From DYFX01 sp964400625 (lineage in GTDB: Bacteria; Patescibacteriota; Patescibacteriia; SG8-24; DYFX01): DNA of 64,000 bases. The position numbers were made by a program, and so were the translations under genes. Below the pieces are notes generated by a model, which was given only the letters and a program-made list of their open reading frames with translations, did not search any database and was not told the origin of the DNA. Location: NCBI GenBank assembly GCA_964400625.1, contig CAYNUS010000006.1, forward strand, positions 1 through 64,000. Reading direction: 5' to 3'. Of the stretch, positions 7,256 to 15,406 are shown piece by piece. Positions within the stretch are counted from its first letter, which is position 1, and each line of letters begins with the position of its first letter.

Positions 7256-9443
7256 AGCGGTCTTCCTGCGCGATGGCGTTCCAGTTCTCCTGGAAGTCGT
7301 CCCGGCGCCACGGCACGGCGGCGCCGCACTCGGCCTCGCGCCCCTTGGGGACGAGGCAGAAACGGTGTTCGCCGACGGTCGTGGCGTAGGTCTGGCGCTT
7401 GCCGGGTTCGATCGCGGGCTCGAGCGCCTTGCCGTCGAGCACGAAGACGTGTTCGACGCGGCTGGCGTTCTCGGCCGTGAACTTCACGACCCGGCGGGCG
7501 TCCGTCGGCACGACCGGCGAGATGCCGCCCATGTCGCGCGCCTTCGGTTCCGGCATGGTCACGAGGCGCTTCGCGTCGCGCTCCTTGATCGCGTCGAGCG
7601 AGGCGACGCCGATCTTGGCGGGATCGGTCTCGCAGCCTTGGCGGGCGAGCGAGGCCTTGAGACCGGCGAAGCCCGTGCGCATCTCGCGGAAGTCGCGCAG
7701 CGCGATGCCTTCGTAGCGCAGCAGCTCTTCGGCGAGCGCGAGCAGGTCCGGGGTGAGGGCGGACCCTTCCCCGTTCTTGAGCGACGCGCGCAAGGCGACG
7801 ACGCCTCGCTGCAGCTCGGCGCCGAGGAGGTCATAGGCCTTGCCCGTCTCGCGGGCGAGAAGGAACGACGATCCGGCGCGGCCGGGCTCGCACGCGTCCT
7901 TCCGGTTCCACGAGAGGTCCCAGATGCCGTCGCTCACGGCGAGCTGGAAGCCGGAGCGGCGGCGCTCCATGTCGGAACGCGTCGCTTCGGTCTCCCGGAT
8001 CTTCGCGACGAGCCGGCCGCCCCACAAGGCCTCCGTCGAGGAGGACCAGCGGGCGTCCTTCGGCGCGAGCCGTTTCGCTTCGGCGTAGGCCTGCGCCGCC
8101 TCGTCGCCGCGGCCGGCATCCGTCAGGATGTCGCCGCGGAACTTGTGCAGGCGCGGTTCCTCCGGGAAGCGGGTCGAGGCGAGCGCGTAGGCCGCGACGG
8201 CTTCGTCGTCCTTGCCGGCGGCCCGGAGGCAGGCGGCGAGGAGGAAGACGGCGTCGAGGTCGTCGGGTACGCCGGCGACGACGATGGCGAGCTCCTTGGC
8301 GGCGTCCGCGTAGCGGCGTTCGCCGGCGTAGAGGCCGGAGAGCGCGCGGTGCGTGTCGAGGTTCGCCGGGTCCAGTTCGCGGCTGCGTTCGTAGCGCGCG
8401 ATGGCTTCGGCGATGTCGCCGAGCTTCGCGTGCGCTTCGCCGAGCCAGAAGTGGATGACGGCGTCGTCCGGACGGATCTTCACCGCGGCGCGGAGGGCCG
8501 CGCGCGCGGCGTCGTACTGGCCTTCGGCGATCTCGACGCGGCCGAGCGCGACGAGCGCGCGGACGTCGCCGGGATCGCGGACGAGGGCTTCTCCGAACTG
8601 CTTGCGCGCCGCCACGGTCTTGCCGCGCTGCCAGAGCAGCCAGGCGTAGAGCCTGAGGCCGAGCTGGTAATCGGGCCAGATGCGGACGGCGGATTCGGCC
8701 TTGTCGAGGGCGAGCTTCATCGCCTCGTCGCCTTCGCCGAGCAGGAGCGCGCGGTACGCCTCCGAGAGGCGGATGAGCGCGACGATGTCGGGCGTCTGCG
8801 GCGTCGACAGGGCGGCGACGGCTTCGGGCGGAAGGACGATGCCGTCCTTGGCGAACAGCGCCGCGGCATGCGCGCCGAACATGGCGTGGATCGCGGGCGA
8901 CTGGACGCCGGCGCGTTCGGGCTTCGGGACATCCTTGGACCACGCGAAGATCTTCCGCGTCTCCTCGGAGGCGCCGACGCTCACGAGCGCGTCCGGTCCG
9001 ACCTGGTAGAGCTCGACCGAGAGCGTCCACTTCTCGACGCGGCCGCCGTAGCTGCCGGTCAGGAGATGGGTCGCGCCCGCGCGCTTGGCTTCGGCGTACG
9101 CGGCGGCCGCATCGATGGGCGCGCGGCGGTCCGGACGGAGCTTCGCGGCTTCGGCCGGGTAGGCGTGCGGCCCGACGACCGCCTCGAGCTTGAGGCCCTT
9201 GGCGGGATCGAGCGTGCGCGACAGTTCCTCGATCCGCGCCGTGGCGAAGACCGCGAGCCCCATCGAGACGTAGTCCGTCTCGGCGAAGGCGTTGCGGTCC
9301 TGGAACGGCGCGACGAGCACGCGGACGTGCCGCGGCGGAGGCGCCGGCGCTTCGGCCTTCTCGGGCGCTTCGGCCACGGGGGCCTCCGAACCGCAGGAAA
9401 GCGAGCTTACGATCACGAATAGGCTCAAAAGGAGCGTTCTCAT
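7254..9443 (-). CDS. Exported TPR-repeat protein
   Basis: 729 residues. The hydrophobic N-terminus ends in SSLSCG, a signal peptide with a lipoprotein-like but non-canonical cysteine site. Residues about 40-190 form an alpha/beta region (RVLVAPFQDRN, ATHLLTGSYGG) of the kind seen in CsgG/TolB-N-like domains. Residues about 220-460 hold at least five TPR units (for example GDVRALVALGRVEIAEGQYD). The C-terminal 250 residues are unrecognised and contain several cysteines. The role is unknown; scaffolding in the envelope is inferred from export and TPRs. It has its own promoter and terminator. Confidence 0.75.
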   Translation of the reverse strand: MRTLLLSLFVIVSSLSCGSEAPVAEAPEKAEAPAPPPRHVRVLVAPFQDRNAFAETDYVSMGLAVFATARIEELSRTLDPAKGLKLEAVVGPHAYPAEAAKLRPDRRAPIDAAAAYAEAKRAGATHLLTGSYGGRVEKWTLSVELYQVGPDALVSVGASEETRKIFAWSKDVPKPERAGVQSPAIHAMFGAHAAALFAKDGIVLPPEAVAALSTPQTPDIVALIRLSEAYRALLLGEGDEAMKLALDKAESAVRIWPDYQLGLRLYAWLLWQRGKTVAARKQFGEALVRDPGDVRALVALGRVEIAEGQYDAARAALRAAVKIRPDDAVIHFWLGEAHAKLGDIAEAIARYERSRELDPANLDTHRALSGLYAGERRYADAAKELAIVVAGVPDDLDAVFLLAACLRAAGKDDEAVAAYALASTRFPEEPRLHKFRGDILTDAGRGDEAAQAYAEAKRLAPKDARWSSSTEALWGGRLVAKIRETEATRSDMERRRSGFQLAVSDGIWDLSWNRKDACEPGRAGSSFLLARETGKAYDLLGAELQRGVVALRASLKNGEGSALTPDLLALAEELLRYEGIALRDFREMRTGFAGLKASLARQGCETDPAKIGVASLDAIKERDAKRLVTMPEPKARDMGGISPVVPTDARRVVKFTAENASRVEHVFVLDGKALEPAIEPGKRQTYATTVGEHRFCLVPKGREAECGAAVPWRRDDFQENWNAIAQEDR

Positions 9444-9461
9444 CGGGTTCCTCCCGGCTGA

Positions 9462-9490
9462 GGTCTACTCCCAAAACGCGAATTTGTCAA
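9462..9490 (-). promoter_or_regulatory. Promoter of TPR protein gene
   Basis: TTGACA (9485-9490), 17 bases, TAGACC (9462-9467) on the minus strand. The -35 follows directly after the upstream terminator's T-tract. Confidence 0.7.
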
Positions 9491-9492
9491 TG

Positions 9493-9520
9493 AAAAAATC
9501 CCCCTCAGCCTTCGGGGGAT
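9493..9520 (-). terminator. Terminator of 283-residue unknown gene
   Basis: ATCCCCC pairs with GGGGGAT across a short loop, followed by a six-T run on the minus strand. Confidence 0.8.
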
Positions 9521-10356
9521 TCCGACGCCTCGTTCCGGTGCAGGCAGACGTCCTTGAGGAGATCCGCGTCGTCGCCCCGGAAGACGGAGCCGAGGACGCG
9601 GATTTCCGGCGGGTTCGGATCCTCGTCGCCGAGCTCGCAGCTGGCCACGAGGTCGCCGTCGGCGTCCCGCCAGGAACGCGTCTCGCCGCGCGGGAACGTA
9701 CCCGGATCGCCGTAGCGCGCGAAAGTCATCCCGCACTCGGTCAGCAGGTCGCGCGCCTCGACGAAGGTGACGCGCCGCGTCATCTTGCGATGATGCGTCC
9801 AGTCGTTCCTGAGCGCTTCGCGGAGCAGGCGCTCCGTCGCGTCATCGAGCTGGCCTTTCAGCCGCTCGAGCAGGACGATGGCGTGCCGCGACATCCCCTG
9901 CCGGCGTTCGCGCGCCTGCCACAGGCGGCTGCGGGCGTAGAGGTACGGCGACGTCAGCAGCAGGACCGGCGACGAGAAGATGAAGACCCCGATGGCCCCG
10001 GAGCCGCTCCGTCCGCCGCCCAGCAGGCCGTCCGCGTCGTGGACGCGGCGGCTCTCGAGATCGATGCGGATGCTCGTGTCGCGCCAGACCGGCTCGGTCG
10101 ACGTGTCGAGCCACTGCAGGTAGATCGACTTCAGCGGCGGCATCTTCCGGATCAGGTGTTCCGGGAAAGCCTCGCTGTCCGGGCATCGCCGCCGCCATTC
10201 CTCGGCGCGGCGGCGCTTCTCGTCAGCCTTGCGCTCCCCGTCGGGGTCGACGCGCACTTCCGGCAGGATCGGCATCTCGGAGACCAGCTGCATGCCGGCC
10301 CGGACGATGGAGGGATAGTTCTCGATGACGAAACCCAGACCGCTCTTGCTCGACAT
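9505..10356 (-). CDS. Hypothetical protein, 283 residues
   Basis: No family is recognised. One moderately hydrophobic stretch lies near residues 120-142 (GAIGVFIFSSPVLLLTSPYL), preceded by a glycine-rich turn (GLLGGGRSGSG). An arginine-rich region with helical character follows. The N-terminal third is charged (DGERKADEKRRRAEEWRRR). The C-terminus is acidic. The ATG is preceded by AAAGGTGG. The gene is convergent with nothing and diverges from the methyltransferase gene at 10404. It ends in its own terminator, supporting a real, separately expressed gene. Confidence 0.7.
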   Translation of the reverse strand: MSSKSGLGFVIENYPSIVRAGMQLVSEMPILPEVRVDPDGERKADEKRRRAEEWRRRCPDSEAFPEHLIRKMPPLKSIYLQWLDTSTEPVWRDTSIRIDLESRRVHDADGLLGGGRSGSGAIGVFIFSSPVLLLTSPYLYARSRLWQARERRQGMSRHAIVLLERLKGQLDDATERLLREALRNDWTHHRKMTRRVTFVEARDLLTECGMTFARYGDPGTFPRGETRSWRDADGDLVASCELGDEDPNPPEIRVLGSVFRGDDADLLKDVCLHRNEASESPEG

Positions 10357-10365
10357 GGTCCACCT

Positions 10366-10395
10366 TTGGAAAAGGACTGCGCGCCATGCTACGCT
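10366..10395 (+). promoter_or_regulatory. Promoter of methyltransferase gene
   Basis: TTGGAA (10366-10371), 18 bases, then TGC-TACGCT with -10 at 10390-10395. The -10 ends 8 bases before the ATG at 10404, so the message would be nearly leaderless. This argues against the in-frame ATG at 10386. Confidence 0.5.
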
Positions 10396-10403
10396 CCTTC
10401 CAT

Positions 10404-11195
10404 ATGAATGGAAAGAGACCCCATCGCGGCGGCCCGGCCCGCGGACCGAAGACCAGCTGGGAAGGCGTCGCGCGCTGGTACGGGAAGCACATGGAGAAGG
10501 AAGACACCGTGCAGGACGCGGTGGTCCTTCCGGGCGCCGAACGCCTGCTCTCCCCCGCCCCAGGCAAGCGCTATCTCGACATCGCCTGCGGCGAGGGCGC
10601 CTTCACGCGCCTCATCGCCAAGAAGCAGGGCGTGAAGGTCGCCGGCTTCGACGCATCGCCGTCGCTCGTCGAACGCGCGAAGAAGCTCTTCCCGAACGGC
10701 GAGTACGCGGTCGCCGACGCGCGGAAGTTCGCCGCCAAGTATCCTCCCGCCTCCTTCGACGGCGCGAGCTGCCTGCTCGCCATCCAGAACATCGACGAGA
10801 TCGGCCCCGTCTTCGCCGACGCCGCCAAGGTCCTCAAGCCCGGCGCGAGACTCGTCGTCGTGATGAACCACCCGTCCTTCCGCCAGCTCCGGCAGAGCGG
10901 CTGGGGCTGGGACGAGAACCGCAAGCTGCAGTACCGCCGCGTCGACAAGTATCTCGGCGCCTACGACGTGCCGGTCCAGGCGCACCCCGGCGCCGCGCCC
11001 GACGTCGTCACGCATTCGTTCCACCGCCCGCTGCAGGCCTACGTGAAGGCGCTCGCGAAGCACGGCTTCTCGATCGTCGACCTCGAGGAATGGACGTCGC
11101 ACAAGACGAGCGACTCCGGACCGAAAGCGAAGGCGGAGAACGCCGCGCGCGTCGAGATCCCGATGTTCCTGGCGCTCGTGGCGAAAAGATCCTGA
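10404..11195 (+). CDS. SAM-dependent class I methyltransferase
   Basis: 263 residues. The Rossmann-fold motif I is LDIACGEGAFTRL; motif II has AGFDASPSLVERAKKLF; the post-II acidic position is in VADARKF; motif IV is SCLLAIQNID. The C-terminal part (FHRPLQAYVKALAKHGFSIV) matches the usual methyltransferase-11/25 strand order. The N-terminal 20 residues are basic. The substrate cannot be told from sequence. It is a lone plus-strand gene between two minus-strand units. The start at 10404 is preferred because the upstream ATG lies within the promoter. Confidence 0.88.
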   Translation: MNGKRPHRGGPARGPKTSWEGVARWYGKHMEKEDTVQDAVVLPGAERLLSPAPGKRYLDIACGEGAFTRLIAKKQGVKVAGFDASPSLVERAKKLFPNGEYAVADARKFAAKYPPASFDGASCLLAIQNIDEIGPVFADAAKVLKPGARLVVVMNHPSFRQLRQSGWGWDENRKLQYRRVDKYLGAYDVPVQAHPGAAPDVVTHSFHRPLQAYVKALAKHGFSIVDLEEWTSHKTSDSGPKAKAENAARVEIPMFLALVAKRS

Positions 11196-11200
11196 AACCG

Positions 11201-11230
11201 AAAGACGGCGGACATCCGCCGTCTTTTTTT
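11201..11230 (+). terminator. Terminator of methyltransferase gene
   Basis: AAAGACGGCGGA pairs with its complement across CAT and is followed by seven Ts. It lies between two convergent genes and the stem may serve both strands. Confidence 0.9.
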
Positions 11231-11817
11231 CAGATCGATCCGGTCGCTTCCAGGAAGCCCATGATGCGCACGTGCGCCTCCTCCGGCGGCAGGGTGCCGT
11301 CGACGTCCGTCGCGTTGGTGAACGCGGCCTTGCGGCGCGCGTACGCCTCGGAGAGCGCGGAAAGCCATTCGGGGTTCATGGCGACGTCGTCGACGTCCTC
11401 ATGGAGCGTCGCGCGGTGGCGCTGGAGCGCGACCTCGGCGGAGACGGTCATGTGGATCGTGGCGGTCGTCATGCGCGCGAAGCGGCCGTAGCATTCGGCC
11501 AGCGCGGAGGCTTCGGCCTCCGAGACGGTCTTGAGCGCGCGGTAGACGTCGGCCCAGACGGGCGCGTCGCTCCAGCCGCGGTCGACGATGAGGACTTCCG
11601 CGTCCTCGTGGTAGCGGTAGTAGACGTCGATGAGCTGGCCGTAGAGCGCGAGCGCGAAGGCGAGCGACTCCTGCGGCGGCACCGAGAGCTGGGCCATGCG
11701 CTCGCGGTCGCCGAGCACGACGGCGTTCACGCCGCGCGCCGCGAGCGCCTTGCGGAGCAGCTCCGCCTGGGTGGACTTCCCGCTCCTCGGCATGCCGACG
11801 AATTCGATGAGTTTCAT
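11230..11817 (-). CDS. P-loop nucleotide kinase, thymidylate kinase-like
   Basis: 195 residues. The Walker A motif is GMPRSGKST at residues 8-16. A VDRGWSD stretch near residue 78 corresponds to the DR-containing substrate/lid motif of thymidylate and deoxynucleoside kinases. The sequence differs enough from Tmk that the substrate is uncertain; a general deoxynucleoside or small-molecule kinase is possible. It is the last gene of a tight operon, overlapping the upstream gene by 4 bases (ATGA), and ends against the 11201-11230 hairpin. Confidence 0.75.
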   Translation of the reverse strand: MKLIEFVGMPRSGKSTQAELLRKALAARGVNAVVLGDRERMAQLSVPPQESLAFALALYGQLIDVYYRYHEDAEVLIVDRGWSDAPVWADVYRALKTVSEAEASALAECYGRFARMTTATIHMTVSAEVALQRHRATLHEDVDDVAMNPEWLSALSEAYARRKAAFTNATDVDGTLPPEEAHVRIMGFLEATGSI

Positions 11818-12323
11818 TTGCTGTCCTTGAAGAGCTTCTTGAGACGCTCCGTCAGCGCATCCTTGCCCTTGCCGGTCCGCGGCGGACGCTCGAGGCGCAG
11901 TTTCTCGACGCCGCGCCTGTCGAACTCCTTGTCGTACGCCAAGGCGATGGCGTCGACGCGCTCCTGGCGCTCGGCGGCCGGCAGGGCGTCGAAGGCGTGC
12001 GTGCCGATCTCGTCACGAAGGTCGCGTTCGGCCAGCCGCAGCGCGAGCTCGTCCCAGAACACGCAGTCCTCGTAATCCGGAAGCCACCCTCCGGCCTCCA
12101 TGCGCGTCTCGAGCGCGAGCGACGGCTTCGTCGCGCCGTCTTCGCCGCGGTCGACGAGATAGCCGAGCCCTTCCTCTTCGGCGAGCTCATGGATCTTGTC
12201 GAGCACGCCGTCATGCGCCGCGCTCCGTTCGCCGTCCGGCCGATGGCCGTTCAGCACCTCTTCGCCGAGGTACGCGATCTCGAGCAGGCGTTCCAGTTCG
12301 GACTTGGTGAGTTCGAGTTTCAT
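11814..12323 (-). CDS. Hypothetical protein, 169 residues
   Basis: No family is recognised. It is charged, mostly helical, with no signal peptide or membrane segment. The N-terminus (MKLELTKSELERLLEIAYLGEEVLNG) and the C-terminal KLRLERPP-basic-LTERLKKLFKD end suggest a small cytoplasmic helical protein. It overlaps the next gene by 4 bases and follows NAD synthase by 12 bases, so it is co-translated with both. Confidence 0.75.
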   Translation of the reverse strand: MKLELTKSELERLLEIAYLGEEVLNGHRPDGERSAAHDGVLDKIHELAEEEGLGYLVDRGEDGATKPSLALETRMEAGGWLPDYEDCVFWDELALRLAERDLRDEIGTHAFDALPAAERQERVDAIALAYDKEFDRRGVEKLRLERPPRTGKGKDALTERLKKLFKDSK

Positions 12324-12335
12324 TTCGCTTTCATT

Positions 12336-12983
12336 TTACAGCTTCGGACCCATGGTCGGCAACGCCGCCTTGAACAGCGATGCGCGATACGTCTTCTCGA
12401 GATACGCGCGCTGGGCCGCATCGAGCGGCGCGGAGCCTGCGGCCGCCTCGCCGTTCTTCTCCTTCAGGAACGCTTCCGTCGCGGCGTACGGGATGGCGGA
12501 AAGCTCCGCCGGGCGTCCGCAATCGGGATCGGGTTCGAGGCTGCGCGCGATCATGGCTTCCGGCGCGCCGATCGTGCGGCAGAGCGCGAGGACGTCGCTC
12601 TTCCAGACGCCGGCGATCGGGAGATACGACGCCGTCCGGCTCGCGAGGCTGAACTGTCCGAGCTCATGCTCCGTACGGTTGCGGCTGCCGACCAGCCAGC
12701 GGTCGCCCGCGATGGCGAGGCGCAGGAAACGCGCCCAGCGGCCGATCTCGTCCTCGCCGACGACGCCCGGCAGGCGCTCGACGCGGCCGAAGATCCTGAA
12801 CCATGCGCCGTTCGGAAGTTCGGTCCCGACGTGCACCGCCATCACCTTCTCGGGAAACGCCTGCGCGCAGAGCCAGAACGCGAGCGCGCTGTCGGTCCCG
12901 CCGGAAACGGGGATCAGCAAGCCTCGCGCCGGAGCGGCCGTCTCGCGGATCCATCCGATGAGCTTTTGGAGCTTCTCTTCCAT
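12336..12983 (-). CDS. nadE: NAD synthase-like N-type ATP pyrophosphatase
   Basis: 215 residues. The PP-loop is VSGGTDSAL near residue 26, and the NAD-synthase signature GSRNRTEHELGQF is near residue 118. KSDVLALC and PDCGRPAEL follow in the expected order. NadE makes NAD from nicotinate adenine dinucleotide with ammonia. This copy is shorter than typical 240-270 residue ammonia-dependent enzymes, and no glutaminase domain is attached. It lies one base after an SDR gene, which would use its product. Another PP-loop amidation reaction remains possible. Confidence 0.8.
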   Translation of the reverse strand: MEEKLQKLIGWIRETAAPARGLLIPVSGGTDSALAFWLCAQAFPEKVMAVHVGTELPNGAWFRIFGRVERLPGVVGEDEIGRWARFLRLAIAGDRWLVGSRNRTEHELGQFSLASRTASYLPIAGVWKSDVLALCRTIGAPEAMIARSLEPDPDCGRPAELSAIPYAATEAFLKEKNGEAAAGSAPLDAAQRAYLEKTYRASLFKAALPTMGPKL

Positions 12984-12984
12984 A

Positions 12985-13743
12985 TCATTCTCCTCCGCCG
13001 AGGATCATCGGTTCGCCCGACAGCGCGGGGACCTTGCCGGAAATCGCGAACACGATCGCTTCGGCGACCTCCTCGGGCGGAAGGATGCGGCGCTGAGGAT
13101 TCGCCTTCTCGATCTTGGCGCGCGCTTCCGCTTCGGTGATGCCGCGATGCTTCGCCAGGCCCTCGATCGTCCGCCGCGCCATGTCCGTGTCGACGAAGCC
13201 GGGGCAGACCGCCACGGTCACGATCCCCTTCTTCCCGTACTCCTTCGCCATCGAACGCGCGAGGCCGACGAGCGCGTGCTTCGTCGCGGAATAGCCGGCG
13301 GCATACGCGTAGCCTTTGACCCCGGCGGTGCTGGCGACGAGGCAGATCGCGCCGGAACCTGAAGCGAGCATGTCGGGCAGCGCGGCGCGGACGAAATGGA
13401 AGGCGCCGTGCACATTGACGTCGAAAAGCCGTTTCCAATCTTCCGCGGAAAACTCATGGAGCGCCCCTCCCTTGCCGATGCCGGCGGACGCGACGAGCGC
13501 GCCGACCGTCCAGCCTTCGGCATGCGCGGCCGCGACGGCCCGCTCCGCGGTCGCCGGGTCCGCGACGTCGCCCTCGACGGCGATCGCGCGGCCGTCCCGC
13601 GCCAGCACGTCGTTCGCGGCGGCGTCGAGGTGCGCCTTCGTCAGGCCGACGAGGACGAGCGGGGCTTCCTGCGCCAAACGCAAGGCCGCCGCGCGCCCGA
13701 TGCCGCGTCCCGCCCCGGTGATGATGATCGCCGCGTCGCCCAT
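12985..13743 (-). CDS. Short-chain dehydrogenase/reductase
   Basis: 252 residues. The NAD(P)-binding motif is TGAGRGIG at residues 9-16. The structural Asn-containing segment is VASAGIGKGG, where the usual NNAG is replaced by SAG. Catalytic Ser lies in VASTAG and YxxxK in YSATKHA. PGFVDTDM follows. This is a classical SDR of the FabG/3-ketoacyl reductase type, but the substrate is unknown. The ATG at 13743 lies 5 bases after the uracil-DNA glycosylase stop. Confidence 0.9.
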   Translation of the reverse strand: MGDAAIIITGAGRGIGRAAALRLAQEAPLVLVGLTKAHLDAAANDVLARDGRAIAVEGDVADPATAERAVAAAHAEGWTVGALVASAGIGKGGALHEFSAEDWKRLFDVNVHGAFHFVRAALPDMLASGSGAICLVASTAGVKGYAYAAGYSATKHALVGLARSMAKEYGKKGIVTVAVCPGFVDTDMARRTIEGLAKHRGITEAEARAKIEKANPQRRILPPEEVAEAIVFAISGKVPALSGEPMILGGGE

Positions 13744-13748
13744 ATCGC

Positions 13749-14456
13749 TCACCAGTTCACGTCGCGCACGTCGATCTCGTCGGGCGCGTCCTGCACCCAG
13801 GCGATCGGCGCACCGCCTTTCGAAACGAGATAGGCGTTCGTCTTGCTGAAATGCCGGCAGCCGAAGAAGCCGTTGTGCGCCGAGAGCGGGCTCGGGTGCG
13901 GCGCCTGGAGCACGAGATGCTTCGCGCGGTCGATCTGCGCGCCCTTCTTCTGCGCGTAGGCGCCCCAGAGGAGGAAGACGATCCCTTCGCGCTCCTCCGA
14001 GAGCTTCCGGATGACGGCGTCGGTGAATTCCTCCCAACCCTTCCCCTGATGCGAGCCGGCTTGGCCCGCCTCGACGGTCAAGGTGGCGTTCAGGAGCAGG
14101 ACGCCCTGCCGCGCCCAATGTTCCAGGTTGCCGGAGGCGGGAATCGGCAGTCCGAGATCCTGATGGATCTCCTTGAAGATGTTCTGGAGCGACGGCGGCT
14201 TCGGCACGCCGTCCGGCACCGAGAAGCACAGGCCGTGCGCCTGGCCGGGTCCGTGGTACGGATCCTGCCCGAGGACGACGACGCGCACGTCCTCGAAGGC
14301 GACCGCGTCGAGCGCGTTGAACACGCATTTCGGCGGCGGATAGACGGTCTTCCCGACGTAGGCGCCGCGCACGAACGCGGCCAGCTCCTTGAAGTACGGT
14401 TTCCCGAATTCCTCGTGCAGGCGCGATTTCCAGGATTCGGCGAGGCGTACGTCCAT
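13749..14456 (-). CDS. ung: Uracil-DNA glycosylase, family 1
   Basis: 235 residues. The water-activating motif GQDPYHGPGQAHGLCFS and the DNA-intercalation motif HPSPLS are intact, as are LLLNATLTV and GWEEFTD. It excises uracil from DNA to start base-excision repair. The start at MDVRLAESWK (14456) is preferred because upstream codons would overlap the GIY-YIG gene. It belongs to the operon that also carries a GIY-YIG nuclease. Confidence 0.95.
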   Translation of the reverse strand: MDVRLAESWKSRLHEEFGKPYFKELAAFVRGAYVGKTVYPPPKCVFNALDAVAFEDVRVVVLGQDPYHGPGQAHGLCFSVPDGVPKPPSLQNIFKEIHQDLGLPIPASGNLEHWARQGVLLLNATLTVEAGQAGSHQGKGWEEFTDAVIRKLSEEREGIVFLLWGAYAQKKGAQIDRAKHLVLQAPHPSPLSAHNGFFGCRHFSKTNAYLVSKGGAPIAWVQDAPDEIDVRDVNW

Positions 14457-14466
14457 AGCGCTTCCA

Positions 14467-14727
14467 TTACAGCCGCTTCCGGAGTTTCCCGTCAATCAGC
14501 GCCGCCTTGGCCAGGCGCGGCAGGCGCTTGACCCTGGCCTCGAGCCTCAAAGCGGCGCTCCGATCCTTCACGAGGCGCTTCCAGACGAGCGTGACCGGTC
14601 CGCGGCCGCGCGTATACTTCGCGCCCTTGCCGGCGAGATGGGCCGCCAGGCGGCGCGCGAGGTCGCTCGTCATGCCCGCGTAGTACGTGCCGTCGACGCA
14701 TTTCAGGATGTAGGCGTACCAGCGCAT
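14467..14727 (-). CDS. GIY-YIG domain protein
   Basis: 86 residues, a single GIY-YIG domain of the YhbQ/UvrC-N type. The motif appears as WYAYILKCVDGTYYAGMT, where the second triad reads YAG rather than YIG. The conserved Arg in DLARRLAAHLAG and the later KRLPR helix are present. Small members are putative endonucleases. The stop lies 10 bases before ung and the start is 4 bases after the SanA-like gene. Confidence 0.85.
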   Translation of the reverse strand: MRWYAYILKCVDGTYYAGMTSDLARRLAAHLAGKGAKYTRGRGPVTLVWKRLVKDRSAALRLEARVKRLPRLAKAALIDGKLRKRL

Positions 14728-14731
14728 GGCG

Positions 14732-15361
14732 TCAGTTGGCGAGGTCTTCCTCGAACTCCCCCTCCACGTAATCCGGCGGCGCGACGTAGACGTCCCACCA
14801 GGCGCGCAGGATGGCGGGGATCTCGCGCAAGAGGAACGACGTCCCTTTCATGTAGCTCTGCAGGCTGGCCGAGACGCCGAAGCTCCGGATGCCGAGGCGC
14901 TCGCAGGTCCAGATGGCGCGCGGCAGATGGAACGTCTGCGTGACGAGGATGGCATCCTCGACGGCCCAGATCGAACGGGCGCGCGCGCAGGTGTCGTACG
15001 TGCGGCGTCCCGCGTAATCGACCGCCACCGCGCCCGGATGCACGCCGAAGTCCTCGACGAGCGCGTCGTGCATCGCCTGCGGCTCGTTGTACTCCTCGAA
15101 GCGGTTGTCGCCCGAGACGAGGATGCGCTTCACCTTGCCGGCGGCGAGGAGCCCTGCGGCGACGCTCAAGCGGTCGCGCAGCACGTCGGACGGCGTGCCG
15201 TCGCGGCGGAGGCCCGCGCCGAAGACGATCGCGACGGGCGCGGACGGGGCGTCCTCGACGGACAGCGCCATCGCGCCCTGTGCCGAGACGAACGTCCGGA
15301 GCGGGATCGCGAGGAGCGCGGCGAGGACGAGCGCGAGGATGAAGGAAGGCACGAGGCGCAT
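14732..15361 (-). CDS. SanA/YdcF-like DUF218 membrane protein
   Basis: 209 residues. One N-terminal membrane helix (VPSFILALVLAALLAIPL) precedes a DUF218 domain with VFGAGLRRDGTPSDVL, LVSGDN and TQTFHLPRA. In E. coli, SanA and ElyC of this superfamily affect envelope integrity and peptidoglycan precursor carriers. It is the first gene of a seven-gene operon. A -10 (TACGCT) ends 8 bases before the ATG, with no Shine-Dalgarno, so the message is probably near-leaderless. Confidence 0.85.
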   Translation of the reverse strand: MRLVPSFILALVLAALLAIPLRTFVSAQGAMALSVEDAPSAPVAIVFGAGLRRDGTPSDVLRDRLSVAAGLLAAGKVKRILVSGDNRFEEYNEPQAMHDALVEDFGVHPGAVAVDYAGRRTYDTCARARSIWAVEDAILVTQTFHLPRAIWTCERLGIRSFGVSASLQSYMKGTSFLLREIPAILRAWWDVYVAPPDYVEGEFEEDLAN

Positions 15362-15369
15362 ACCGCACC

Positions 15370-15398
15370 AGCGTACGAAAAACCGCGCTTCCTGGGAA
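15370..15398 (-). promoter_or_regulatory. Promoter of the SanA-nadE operon, overlapping a terminator
   Basis: TTCCCA (15393-15398), 17 bases, TACGCT (15370-15375) on the minus strand. The -35 lies in the loop and arm of the upstream plsC terminator. Confidence 0.5.
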
Positions 15399-15404
15399 GC
15401 GCGG
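15378..15404 (-). terminator. Terminator of plsC gene
   Basis: A 10-base perfect stem (CCGCGCTTCC and complement) with a 2-base loop, followed by TTTTT on the minus strand. Confidence 0.85.
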
Positions 15405-15406
15405 CG

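Noticed and set aside
13744..14328. N-terminal extension of the SDR to 447 residues
   Set aside because: The extension is a shadow of uracil-DNA glycosylase; the Rossmann fold begins at the ATG at 13743.
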